A stretch of 64,000 nucleotides of DNA from Adenophora triphylla var. japonica (lineage: Eukaryota > Streptophyta > Magnoliopsida > Asterales > Campanulaceae): the NCBI GenBank assembly GCA_022495995.1, contig JAFEMH010006941.1, positions 43,743 through 107,742 of the forward strand, in the 5' to 3' direction. The first letter of the stretch is position 1, and each line of letters starts with the position of its first letter. Positions 43,538 through 54,105 of this stretch are shown one piece after another. The notes below the pieces were generated by a model. That model saw only the letters and a list, made by a program, of their open reading frames with translations, was not told the origin of the DNA and made no database searches. A program made the position numbers and the translations under genes.

Positions 43538-45100
43538 CTATCCCCGAGCGTGTTGGAATTTGATTCTCTGGTGAGGTACTGAAGCAACGATCCCAAGAGC
43601 AGCCTGTCCAGGTTGGCCAAGTATGGCATGGTAATCACTCATAACGTCCATCACAACGAAAGTTATAGTTTGAATCGTTCTTAACGGAAGGTCCCCAATA
43701 TCGATGGGCAAGTCAATTTGTCCTTTAGCGTCAACTCTGTGATTGGTGAATCCCTCAAGACGGCCTAAGTAGGGACTTAGCCGACTGTCAGGTAGACCCA
43801 TTTTTCGATAGACGCCGTAGAACAAAATGTCTTTTGCCGCCCCTGTATCAATGAGGATCCTCTTTGATTCGCATTTATCAATGAAGCCTGGGACGATCAA
43901 AGTTTGTTGACGAGCAATTGCATTTGTTGACAATTCATATGGGTAGAAACTGATTATATCATTTGGAACATTGGTTTTTGGAGGGACATGGGGGGCCTTC
44001 TTCAGATGGTATATGGTGCTTTTGATTTGGTTTTTGCTTGATTCTTCCGAGATAACTAAGACCATTCTCGGATGCCTTTCAGGTGGATCGTCGTTAGCGG
44101 CTCGGTTATTGGCTGCTGGATGATCCCTCTTTATGTACTGGTCGAGGTGACCATCGTCGATCCATCGTTGTATGATATTTTTCAAGCTAAAACATTCCTC
44201 TGTATCATGGCCCCTATCCCGGTGATACTCACAGTACTTGCTCATATTTTTATTCCCCTTCATGTTGGGGTTCATCTTTGGTGCTGGTCCAAAATCAACG
44301 TTGCTCAAAATTTCTGCACGGGATACTGTTAACGGAGTGTATGACTCAGGTACCTTCTCAGCTTTTTCCGACTTGTTCTTTCCCTTGTCTCCGGTCTTGT
44401 CTTTCTTAGATTTCGCCGCCTCGTCATTGACGACAGCCTTCCCATCACGTTGCAACTTCCTCTCTTCAGCTTTGGCCACTGCATAGGCCTTGGCGTAGAG
44501 GTCCGTTCTTGACTTGGCCAGGTGGACTTGAAGCTCGTATTCCAAGATTGAAGATACGATCCCATGCCTGAAATAGTTGATAATTTCACGATCCGTCAAA
44601 TCCTCGTCAATCTGGTCGACCAATTTCTTGAATCTTTTGAAATAATTCATTGAGCTCTCATTCGCTCCTTGGGTGATATTGCTTAGGTCGTTCACTATCT
44701 TGCGACGATCTCCAGCAGTCGCAAACCTGCCCAAAAATTTCTTATGCATGTGTTTCCATGAATCAATGCTTCCCTTTGGAAGGCTTCTAAACCATCTCAG
44801 AGCTGCTTCAGTCAAAGTGCTAGTGAGAGCTTTACACATCACATCGTCTTGTCTTGAATACCTAGACACCAGTATCATCTGAGCCTCAAGGTACTGCATA
44901 TGGTCTAAGGCACATGTTGAGCCTTCATATTGCTTCAAGTCAGGTAGTTTGAATCCTGGCTCTGGTGGTCCCAATTCAAGCATCCAAGGTGCCAAAGGTT
45001 TCAATGTGCCAACATCATCCTTCGAGTCATCACTATTAGCGTTATTTTTTCTTGCCGTCAACTCCTCAACCTTACGCTTGAGCCTGAGCACCTCCCGCAT
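43538..45100 (-). CDS. Element F Gag-protease (520 aa open frame)
   Basis: ATG at 45098-45100 (MREVLRLKRKVEELTARKNN). Residues about 40-200 are a retrotransposon Gag core (DHMQYLEAQMILVSRYSRQD, ALRWFRSLPKGSIDSWKHMH, YFKRFKKLVDQIDEDLTDRE). A basic Lys-rich linker follows, then a C-X2-H-X4-H-X4-C knuckle (CEYHRDRGHDTEEC, about residue 290) and an aspartic protease (RILIDTGAAKDILFY, about 415; LEGFTNHRVDAKGQIDLPID; MSDYHAILGQP). The frame is intact and ends HQRIKFQHARG-stop. The upstream N-terminal part is broken (45112-45979). In the sense direction it follows the primer site closely, as gag should. Confidence 0.85.
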   Translation of the reverse strand: MREVLRLKRKVEELTARKNNANSDDSKDDVGTLKPLAPWMLELGPPEPGFKLPDLKQYEGSTCALDHMQYLEAQMILVSRYSRQDDVMCKALTSTLTEAALRWFRSLPKGSIDSWKHMHKKFLGRFATAGDRRKIVNDLSNITQGANESSMNYFKRFKKLVDQIDEDLTDREIINYFRHGIVSSILEYELQVHLAKSRTDLYAKAYAVAKAEERKLQRDGKAVVNDEAAKSKKDKTGDKGKNKSEKAEKVPESYTPLTVSRAEILSNVDFGPAPKMNPNMKGNKNMSKYCEYHRDRGHDTEECFSLKNIIQRWIDDGHLDQYIKRDHPAANNRAANDDPPERHPRMVLVISEESSKNQIKSTIYHLKKAPHVPPKTNVPNDIISFYPYELSTNAIARQQTLIVPGFIDKCESKRILIDTGAAKDILFYGVYRKMGLPDSRLSPYLGRLEGFTNHRVDAKGQIDLPIDIGDLPLRTIQTITFVVMDVMSDYHAILGQPGQAALGIVASVPHQRIKFQHARG

Positions 45101-45111
45101 GTCAATATCTC

Positions 45112-45979
45112 CTACTCGGTCGGTGGAAGAAACCCTATCTCGAAGAGGTCCCCGGGTGACAGTGTTCGATCGTTGCCTTTCTGTGATTGCAGGTCATCGG
45201 GAAACCGTCCTCTCTCTTCTGTTACCTCTGGGAGGGGATGGTCTGTAAGACCTGGATTGTTCCCGTTCGCAAGGATGAGAGGGAGTACGGGTCCTTTCCC
45301 TATAACTCGAGGCTCGTTCATTATGCATTTAGGGGGTCATTTGATGACCTCGATTAACTTGGCTCGGGTTTTGCTCAAGATTGTCATTTGCAGGAGGAGA
45401 CCTCCGAAGTTCTCTGTCCGCTTCGTCTCGTCGTTGCTGAGACGAGTGTCCTTCACTGCGGCGACGGTTCAGGTGCTCTTTGAGGTCTTGCGGCGGCACT
45501 TGACGATCGTTCTCGGCGGAAACTTCTTCACGACGACCATCAGCCCTTCTCTCGTTCCTTCGCCGTTCGGATGTGACCGTATTATGGGACGCCTGAGTAG
45601 GTCGGTCCTCGGCCATTCAGATCAATTCATTTTAGATCTGCAGGAGTTCGTGAAGGGTGTTTGCCCTTTCGACGAGAAAAGCGGTTCTGTCGAGAAGTGG
45701 GTTGGATGGGCCTCCCACATTTCGTACAGTAGCTCCTTCAGTTCTCCTTCCGGCTGGGGGTCATCTCTGCCGCTGATCTTGAGCAGGCCTTTTCTCTCTT
45801 CTTCTTGCATCTGGAAGTCCAGTGTCATCCAAAACACTATGTGACCTGGTAACCCTCAGATTAGGGTTCCTAGGTTGAGGTGATGGAGGCATGGGGTTTT
45901 CTTGGTGGCCTTGCTCAGGCGTAGGTGGCCGGCCATCATTTTTCGTTGATATGCTTGCTGTGTGTCCGTCTGACACCAT
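45112..45979 (-). pseudogene. Element F Gag N-terminal region, frame-broken
   Basis: Starts at 45979 (MVSDGHTASISTKNDGRPPT), only about 55 bp inside the primer site. It is Pro/Arg-rich (PSPQPRNPNLRVTRSHS; RRNERRADGRREEVSAEND) and shifts frame near 45760, 45620 and 45320. It probably joined the 520-aa frame in the ancestral Gag. Confidence 0.6.
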
Positions 45980-46033
45980 CTCCAGGTTTTTTCCGGCTGT
46001 TCTCTAGGCTTGGTTGAAGTCTCCAACGAACGA

Positions 46034-46052
46034 TTCCCGGCAATGGAACCAC
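46034..46052 (-). promoter_or_regulatory. Primer-binding site of element F (tRNA-Glu type)
   Basis: The plus strand reads ATTCCCGGCAATGGAACCA, which looks like a CCA-ended tRNA 3' end; plant tRNA-Glu ends CCCGGCAACGGAACCA by recollection. It lies two bases from the 5' LTR, so F is minus-oriented. Confidence 0.75.
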
Positions 46053-46054
46053 TC

Positions 46055-46887
46055 TGATGACGCAGGAAATCGTTCGGGCTCAGCTATCGAAGTCCAGCAG
46101 AGTAATGGGCTTACTTGAGACCTGCACACCACCAGAAAGTAACCGTGAACTGCGCCGGGGCTTGTCAGACAAGGCCCTCCGGCGTGAGAATCAGTATGGG
46201 CTGGAGAAGGTGATAAGGAAATAGTGGGTGTGTGTATATTTGAATAGTAAAAAATGCATTACCTTAGCCCAAGACACTGTTCATGTATTTATAGTGGATG
46301 AGGGGAACTAGGGCTTCCATCTGGACCATTGGATTTGATTATTGCCAACCATTGAATTGGTTTTGTCCCCTTGTGTCCATGTGGCGTCCTGTGATTGCTT
46401 CGTATGAGCAAGGACACTGTTGTACCTGTCACGGATAATGGATTGCCTTATAATGGAAAGTGTCACCTGCACAATGCGGTGCCACTACTAGTCCGGTGGG
46501 GACATGTGCAGAGTGGTCCAGCGACAGGTTTGACTTTATCTGAAGGTGGCTTGTTGAACAAGCTATGTAAAACGGCAACCTGGAGCTGTATGTCCAGGAG
46601 GGTCGTCACTTGACGGATGGATCGACGAGCGAGTGTCCGGATGAGATACCTCGTCTTTGGATGGGCTTGGTCGCTCAATGGCGACGACGGCCATCCATTG
46701 TTCGACGGACTACGATCCAGCTCTTGTGTCTGTCCTCCATTCTTGGTCCATTGGTGGGCTCCATTGTTCGACGGACTACGATCCAGCTCTTGTGTCTGTC
46801 CTCCGTTCTTGGTCCATTGGTGGGCTTGTAGAGCCCACTTTGCAAGGGAATGGTTTGGGCTCAGCCCATAACAAATTATTCCGTTCA
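46055..46887 (-). repeat. Element F 5' LTR (833 bp)
   Basis: Partner of 38238-39004. It contains a tandem duplication of about 66 bp at about 46697-46830 (CATTGTTCGACGGACTACGA repeated), which explains its extra length. Confidence 0.92.
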
Positions 46888-46913
46888 TTGTATTATATTT
46901 TCAGAATGTTGTA

Positions 46914-47316
46914 CTCCCCCCGTCTCAGACCAAGGGTCCTATGGGAGTATTTCATGATTTTTAAGAAATTTTTTAAAAAATGAATAAAAATTTGAAAGTG
47001 GGTAGAAGATTAAAGGAGAGAGAATGTAAAAGTTAAAAATATTTAATAGGAGAGAGAATGGGTGGGAGAAATAGTAAGTTAATGAATGATTTTTTTGTAG
47101 GAAATGAGTGGGAGGAATAGTAAGTTAATGATTGGTTTTTTTGTAAATATGTTAAAATTATAAGGGTATAATGAATGGATTTTTTATAAATATATAAATA
47201 TTATGAGGGTATAAATGTCCGAAACACTGTTCACATATTTCCATTTATGGAATGAGACTCTTGGTCTGGGACGAACCAAAAGGAAAAGTAGGACTCTTGG
47301 TCTGGGACGGAGGGAG
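46914..47316. mobile_element. Stowaway-type MITE (403 bp)
   Basis: TA target duplications at 46912-46913 and 47317-47318. Inverted ends are CTCCCCCCGTCTCAGACCAA on the left and, reversed, CTCCCTCCGTCCCAGACCAA on the right. The right end is partly duplicated (CTCTTGGTCTGGGACG twice, 47246 and 47293). Confidence 0.85.
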
Positions 47317-47318
47317 TA

Positions 47319-47692
47319 TTATATTTTCCACCCCATGAGGGTAAAATGGGCAGTTCATAATTAAAAAGAACTTCCTGATCATTTATATATTACGAGAAAT
47401 TTAGTGAAAAATGATTTGTTCTATAAAAAAAAGGAACTTTTGTGGGCAAATACTCTAATTAAAAAGGAAAGAAGAAATGACTATCATTTAAATTTAAAGA
47501 GTGAGTCAATTTTTCTTCCGGCTATTTAAAGTTGTGTGGCCAGGAGCTCAAGACTAGTATAAGAACTAAAAAGGAAAATCAAGCAAAAGATTGTGTCAGC
47601 CTCACAATTTTAAAGTGAAATGGAGATGATCTGAATAGTGGAGATTTTCATTGGAAGTTGGGATGGGATAAAATACCTCTTAGTATTTATTA
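47319..47692. other. AT-rich DNA with possible MITE right end
   Basis: The segment near 47425-47450 (AAAAAAAGGAACTTTTGTGGGC) is an inverted match to 38041-38060. No gene was seen. Confidence 0.45.
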
Positions 47693-48100
47693 CTTCCTCA
47701 GTCTCATTTTAAAGTCAAAATTTTGCAAAAATTTAGTGTTTTCGTAACATAAGAATAATACTAGTTTTAAAGTATTAAATCTAACTAATAAGAGTAATGA
47801 ATTGTTCTGAAAATTAGTTTTTTATAATATTTTGAAAAAATAACTAATTTTTCACAAGAGTTACTCCATTTTAAATGTCTTATTTGTTATTTTGGTCCAT
47901 TCCAATTTAAATTATTACTTCCTCAGTCTCATTTTAAATGTCTTATTTGTTATTTTGGTCCATTCCAATTTAAATGTTTCATTTCAAATGTGGCAAAAAT
48001 TGTTTATTATTTCCTCTCACTCATTTTCTTTTCTACTTACTTTTATATTCACAATACCAATCAACTTTGTAACGACCCGAATTTTCATAATTACTATTTA
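47693..48100. mobile_element. Stowaway-type MITEs: a fragment, and the left half of a second copy
   Basis: CTTCCTCAGTCTCATTTTAA occurs at 47693 and again at 47918, each after TA. The second copy continues to 48100, where a Helitron begins, and resumes at 51901-52091. Its right end, reversed, reads CTCCCTCTGACCATTTCAAA, with TA following at 52092. Confidence 0.7.
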
Positions 48101-49125
48101 CTAGCAATACACCCGTGCGATGCACGAAAATAGCATAATTTACCTTAAACCAAAATTAGTACAACAATATATATAATCAAATACCAATTAAAATTAAAAA
48201 ATATAATATAAAATAGTGATATTTAACGTAAATATAGGAAAGTAAATAACAAAGAAAACAACAGCAAATACGATTATGTAAACAATTTTCCTCATCAAAA
48301 TTAGTACAACAATATATCTAATTAAATACCGATTAAAGTTAAATAATGTAATATGAGATAGTGATATTTAAAGTAAATAGATGAGAAATATCACGGAGAA
48401 CAACAAAGAGTACGATTATGTAAACAATTTTTCTTAACCAAATAACATCTTGAATCGAAAATACTTAAAAGACATTAAATATATATATATATTAAACCAA
48501 TCCGTATTAGTTTAGAATTAATAAAAGAAAAAAGATACCCAATTTTTTTAGATAACCCAAAACCCCAATTTTCCCATTCCCAGTAAACACCAAAAAAAAT
48601 TTCGTAAATTAAAAGTTTTAATTTCTTTGTAACATATTCAAAATATTACAACTTTATCCCTATGTAGAAAAGTAAATTATGGCTAAATATAATAATGACT
48701 TAAATAATTAAATAAATAAAGTTTTCTTTTAAATGATTGCACCTCTATATATGGAGAGATGTTAATAAAAAGAATGTGAAAATATTAAATTGTTAACTTC
48801 ACATCTCTCCCCCTCCCATACCCCACCCCCATCCACTTATCACAAATTCATCTATCTCCCTAAAATTTGCAAATGCGTCTCTCATCTCACATATATTACT
48901 GAAAAATTATATCCACTTTTTGTTAATAATTTTTTTTATCAAACGACAAATCAACTGCATTTACAATAATATAATAGACGACACTACACAAACGTCGAAA
49001 GCTCAACTCAAACATAAATATTAGTTCTATCTTTTAACTTATAGCAAAGATTATTACAATCAATTAAAGGAAAAAAGTCACATAATAGACTTTATCTTCT
49101 TAATATATGTACAGAGTAATCTCAT

Positions 49126-49260
49126 GGCTTCCAACCTGGAGGTCATGGGTTCGATCCCCCCCAGAAGTTAGAGGGAAGGCTTTCTCTCCCTAGGATTTAT
49201 CTTCTAGGCGCTTCTGTGCGTGCATGTGTGCGTGTGTGTGAGAGTAGTGGAAAAAAAAAA
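49126..49260 (+). mobile_element. tRNA-derived SINE, 5'-truncated (135 bp)
   Basis: It contains a pol III B box (GGTTCGATCCC at about 49150) and ends in an A-run. Perfect 10-bp duplications GTAATCTCAT flank it (49116-49125 and 49261-49270). The uninserted sequence exists at 49846-49855 in the neighbouring duplicate. No A box was seen, so the 5' end is probably missing. Confidence 0.82.
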
Positions 49261-49472
49261 GTAATCTCATTTCGCCCCTAAAATATTTTATATCTCTTTC
49301 CCACTTAATCAATTATACAAACATAATTATCTTAATCATTTGAAAAGACAAATATATTACGTATAAATCTAATAGTGACTTAAATAAATAAATAAATAAG
49401 TAAATATTTTTTATTTCGAATTATTGAAACTCTATATATGTAGAGATATTTAATTTCAACTCTATATATATA

Positions 49473-49709
49473 CTCCCTCCGTCCCGCCCGAAAGGGCAAT
49501 TTTTGTCAACAGCAGTTAACTTTGAACCAAATATTAATGCAAATCTAATCATCTTATTGAAATTCTAAAAATTGTTATTCTTAAACCATTTAATGATTTA
49601 TCAATAACAATTTTTAGAATTTCAATATAATAATTAGATTTACATTAGTGTTTGGGTCAAAGTTAACTGCTGTTGACCAAAAGTGCCCTTTCGGACGGGA
49701 CGGAGGGAG
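49473..49709. mobile_element. Foldback Stowaway-type MITE (237 bp)
   Basis: TA flanks at 49471-49472 and 49710-49711. Ends CTCCCTCCGTCCCGCCCGAA and, reversed, CTCCCTCCGTCCCGTCCGAA. The inverted match continues with few mismatches to the centre (about 49590), so the whole element can fold into one hairpin. Confidence 0.88.
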
Positions 49710-49712
49710 TAT

Positions 49713-50289
<577 letters not shown>

Positions 50290-50290
<1 letters not shown>

Positions 50291-51370
50291 CATATTTGTT
50301 TACATTAACTCATCATGAACATAATTATAATATTCATTTCCAATTTAACTTATTTAATTATGAGAAGAAAAATCAAAATCTTAAAAAAAACTAACAATTG
50401 TGTTAAATGAAAATTTTCCCCCAAACTATCAAATCCCTCATCAGACTACCCACAATGGTGACTATCCGTTGTGGGTCAGGGTCATAGGTTAGGGAAAAAA
50501 ATGAGGAGAAAGTCACCAAAACAAACAACCTAGGGCGGCCAGCAAATCGAAAAAAGCCAAGGTTGGGTCACCAAATTTTCCATATTTTGTACACATGTCA
50601 CCCTTTCATTGGATGGCATGTGTTTTTATAAATATATTTTTAAAATTAGTATATTTTATACAATTATATAAAATAAAAAAAATAAAAAATATATCAAAAT
50701 TCATAATATTTTTTTATAATTGTATGGGTAATTATTTTTAATAATTGTACGGGTAATTTTAGAAATATTATTACTAATACATTATTAAAAAAAAATAAAA
50801 TGATAAGTATTTTAGGTAAGTTGGAGTAAAGAAAAATAAATATTTTATTAAAATGTTGGGTTGGGTTAGGGTCACTGATGGGAGTGTATATTTATAAGGT
50901 TGAGAGTGTATATGGAAGTGAGAGAAATTAATATTTTATTTGAGGTTGGGTTGGGATCACTGATGAGGATAGTCTCAAAAACAACCCACTTCTTCCTCTC
51001 CCTCTTTCAAAATATCTTTCATACTATCTTTTTTTTAGAATATTGAAATGCACTTCAAAGAAGAGGATTTCTTTTTTGTGTTCAAATTGAATGAAAGTGG
51101 TTTCTATTTTTGGAGGAAATTTTTTTTATGATTTTTGGTGAAAAAAGTTTAAAAAAAATATATAAAATATTTGATTTATATTCAAAAAAGAGAATTTTTT
51201 TAAAATAAACATCATATTTATTTACATTAACTCATCATGAACAAAATTATAATATTCTTTTTCAATTTAACTTATTTAATTTTGAGAAGAAAAATCAAGA
51301 TTCAAAAATAACTAACAATGTGTTAAATGAATTTTTTTTTCCCAAACACTACACTCCCTCATCAAACCCA
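50290..51370. repeat. AT-rich duplicate pair with an inserted GC-richer block
   Basis: 50290-50450 and 51205-51370 share AACTCATCATGAACA and TTAACTTATTTAATT. Between them, 50453-51000 begins CCCACAATGGTGACTATCC and ends GATGAGGATAGTCTC, which might be a further MITE. I could not define its ends. Confidence 0.5.
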
Positions 51371-52091
51371 ACTCACTTCTTCCTCTCCCTCTTCCAAACT
51401 ACCTATTTATACTACATTTATTTTTTAGAATATTGACATGCACTTCAAAGAAGATGATTTTTTTTGTCCGAATCAAATGAAAGTAGTATCTATTTTTGGA
51501 GGAAATTTTTTAATGATTTTAGGTGAAAAGAAATAAAAAAAATATTTATTATAAAATATTTGATTTATATTCAAAAAGATGATTTTTTTCTATGTACGAA
51601 TCAAATGAAATTAGTCTCTATTTGTAGAGGAAAAAAATTATGAATTTTGGTGTAAATTTTTTTTAATTAATTTATTATAAAATAATTGTGGTCGAAGAAT
51701 TTGGGAAAAAAATTCATAAATTAAGGCATCCAATCAAAAGCACTTGATGTTGATTTCAATGTCTAATATCTACATTTATGTCACGAACGTAAATGACTAA
51801 AATACCCTTGACATATTTCCAAATATAACCACTTGATGTTGACGTCCTTGAGCGTCAAATTTCCATTTTTGCTACTTTCTTGCTTTTAATATTGTATAGA
51901 TTCCATAACTTAATCAAATGCAAGTGGGTCAAACCCAATTAAAATGAATATCCCAAAATAAAATACTTAAATTTTCCTGCATCACTTTCTCTCTTCAACC
52001 TCTCTTTCATATTCACAACACTTAAATTATTTTCACCATTTCTTAAAAAACGTGAAATTAGGGATAGGACATTTGAAATGGTCAGAGGGAG

Positions 52092-52658
52092 TATTACACT
52101 ATGATTATTGCGGGACACGGTGTGGTATTCTTTTATACTCCTTCGACTCATGTAATATTTCCCTTTTGAATTTTGCACGGGAATTAAGAAAATATATAAG
52201 CGGTGTAAGTCTTGTTGGTATGAAAAGTGAGGTAAGAGAAAGAAGATGAAAACTGATTGTGATTATAAAAGTAAGTAAGAGAGAAAATGAGTGAGTGCGA
52301 AAAACAATAAAGATCATCTATCATTTTAGAAAGGTAATGCAACGGAATACAATCTTTCAAGAAAACAACAATGAAATTCCTTGTATAAGATAACAAATAT
52401 TCTCCCGAATAGAATATTTGACATAACACAATTCAGGAATTAGGGTTTCAATAAGCCAAGAACGCTAAAAAGGAAATTAACCCATCATCAAGATGAAAAA
52501 GAAATCTTAATTTTATTAATCAAAAAGTCTAAATATTATAAAATCCTAGCATAACTATATACTACTACTACTACAAAATACTCCCTCTGCTCCACAATAA
52601 TGTGGATAAAATTAGGTGGCACAAAAATTAAGGAAAAAATGAATAATGCAGTGTGTTG
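52092..52658. other. AT-rich DNA with MITE fragments
   Basis: TACTCCTTCGACTCATGTAA (52134) and TACTCCCTCTGCTCCACAAT (52580) look like Stowaway left ends. The second is cut by LTR G at 52659. No gene was recognised in 52150-52570. Confidence 0.5.
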
Positions 52659-53519
52659 TGATGACGCCAAGCTTTTCAGGGTCAGAGCGGTTCAAGGATA
52701 TCTGGCAGGATATTTTTAGTGGTTTGATGCACCTAGAACACAACACAAATGAAGCACCGTTAAGGTCAAAGTTGGATGTTAATCCAACTCATGCCCTCGG
52801 GTGTGAGAGTAAGAATACAGAGTAATTAAGGCTTGGAATACCTTGAGTGTGTGTAAGTGTTTAGGGTTTGAGAATAATATGGCTTACTCAATATATTTGG
52901 AACTTACCTTGCCCAAGGGGACAAGGGTCTTCTATTTATAGGCAATGGAGAGGTGCTTGTTGATGTAAGCAATGAGATCAGCCCTAGAGGGCACTTTGGT
53001 ATTTGACCACCTACACGTGTCCATAGCTAATTGGCCCTGTCAGGGAGGGAACATTGACTGTAGAGGGGGCATGGCTGAAAGGGACAGGAGCCGTGTATAT
53101 GGCTTGGCGCATTAAATGAAATAGTAGGCGCCTGACTGAGCCGCATTAAATGCGTGATGGGGGAGCCGACAACTTGCATGTCAGAGCCAGTGAGCTAACT
53201 TGCTCAGTAAGGTTTTGATATTAATCGGGAGGCAGGTGAGATAACCGAGAGGCAGGTATGAGCCCGCGATCAACATCTTGGGCGCGGTCAAATGTATTTG
53301 ACGCAGGCACGGATGGAGCGGTCATACCTCCTGCGGGCACCAATCCTGCGATCAGGATTCCTCCGGTCTTTGAGAAGGATGATGCGGGGAGGGACGCGGT
53401 CTTGACCTCAAGGGCCTATCTATCCGCGGTCTTCCCCTCAGCGGTCTAGGAAATGCCACATCACCGATTCCTTAGACCAGACCGAGCGTGGGCCCGGTCC
53501 AGCATGTACGGGCTCATCA
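52659..53519 (-). repeat. Element G LTR (861 bp)
   Basis: It begins TGATGACGCCAAGC and ends GGGCTCATCA, with a minus-strand TATA box (TATAAATAG, near 52933). The start resembles element F's LTR, and the body matches relic E. What follows on the right (TGGCCCCTGGCTCC) resembles F's GTGGCCCCCAACTC, so this is the 3' LTR of a minus-oriented element. Confidence 0.8.
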
Positions 53520-53919
53520 ATGGCCCCTGGCTCCAAGTGTGATTATTTATGGTCTGAGCGAGGAGCTACTAGTTAAGCTCGGTTGGATCAGACCGCTACT
53601 TTGGTGAGCACCAGTGTTGGCATTTTTCGCTGGTTGTTGCTTTGCCTCCTGTGCTTATAGGCACATTCGGGAGGCACGGATGGGAGACACGTGGCCCCTT
53701 GCATGCTCTGCCTCCCGGTTCGCAAGTGGGCCCCTAGGTATATGAAAAGACAGCGCGTGGCAGGTATGGAGGGTACGTGTCAGTCATCCAAGGGGTGTCA
53801 TAAATGCAAAATGGGGAATTTTTTGAATTTTTAAACGTTTAGAGACGGTTCGTGGTTCGAGGAGCGGTTTGTGGGCTAATTAATACGGGTCAAACGGGTT
53901 AACCCGTATAGGTAGGCCT

Positions 53920-53928
53920 TATAAATAC
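53920..53928 (+). promoter_or_regulatory. TATA box of the G passenger gene
   Basis: TATAAATAC on the plus strand, 186 bp before the ATG at 54106, in the same position as in F. Confidence 0.6.
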
Positions 53929-54105
53929 CAAACCCTTCTACCTCAAACCCTTTTTATCGTCATCAAACCTTCAAAGTACTAGAGAGAGAAATTTGCTGTG
54001 AATCTGAGTTTCCTTGCTTCGAATCCCATCCCCGAGTTTTACTTTCGTAAGTGAGTTTTTTGGTGTTTCTTCTTCATCTCCTTCTATTTCTTTCTCTGGG
54101 CTTTA

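Larger units (their letters stand above)
38238..46887 (-). mobile_element. Element F: complete non-autonomous gypsy-like element with antisense passenger gene
   Basis: LTRs at 38238-39004 and 46055-46887 begin TGATGA(T/C)GCAGG and end TTCCGTTCA. The TSD TTGTA is at 38233-38237 and 46888-46892. Sense is minus: the LTR TATA (TATAAATAC, reverse, near 46293), tRNA-Glu-type primer site, and gag-protease (43538-45979) all run right to left. RT, RNase H and integrase are absent. A plus-strand gene with its own TATA box fills the interval next to the 3' LTR (39300-42570). Confidence 0.9.
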
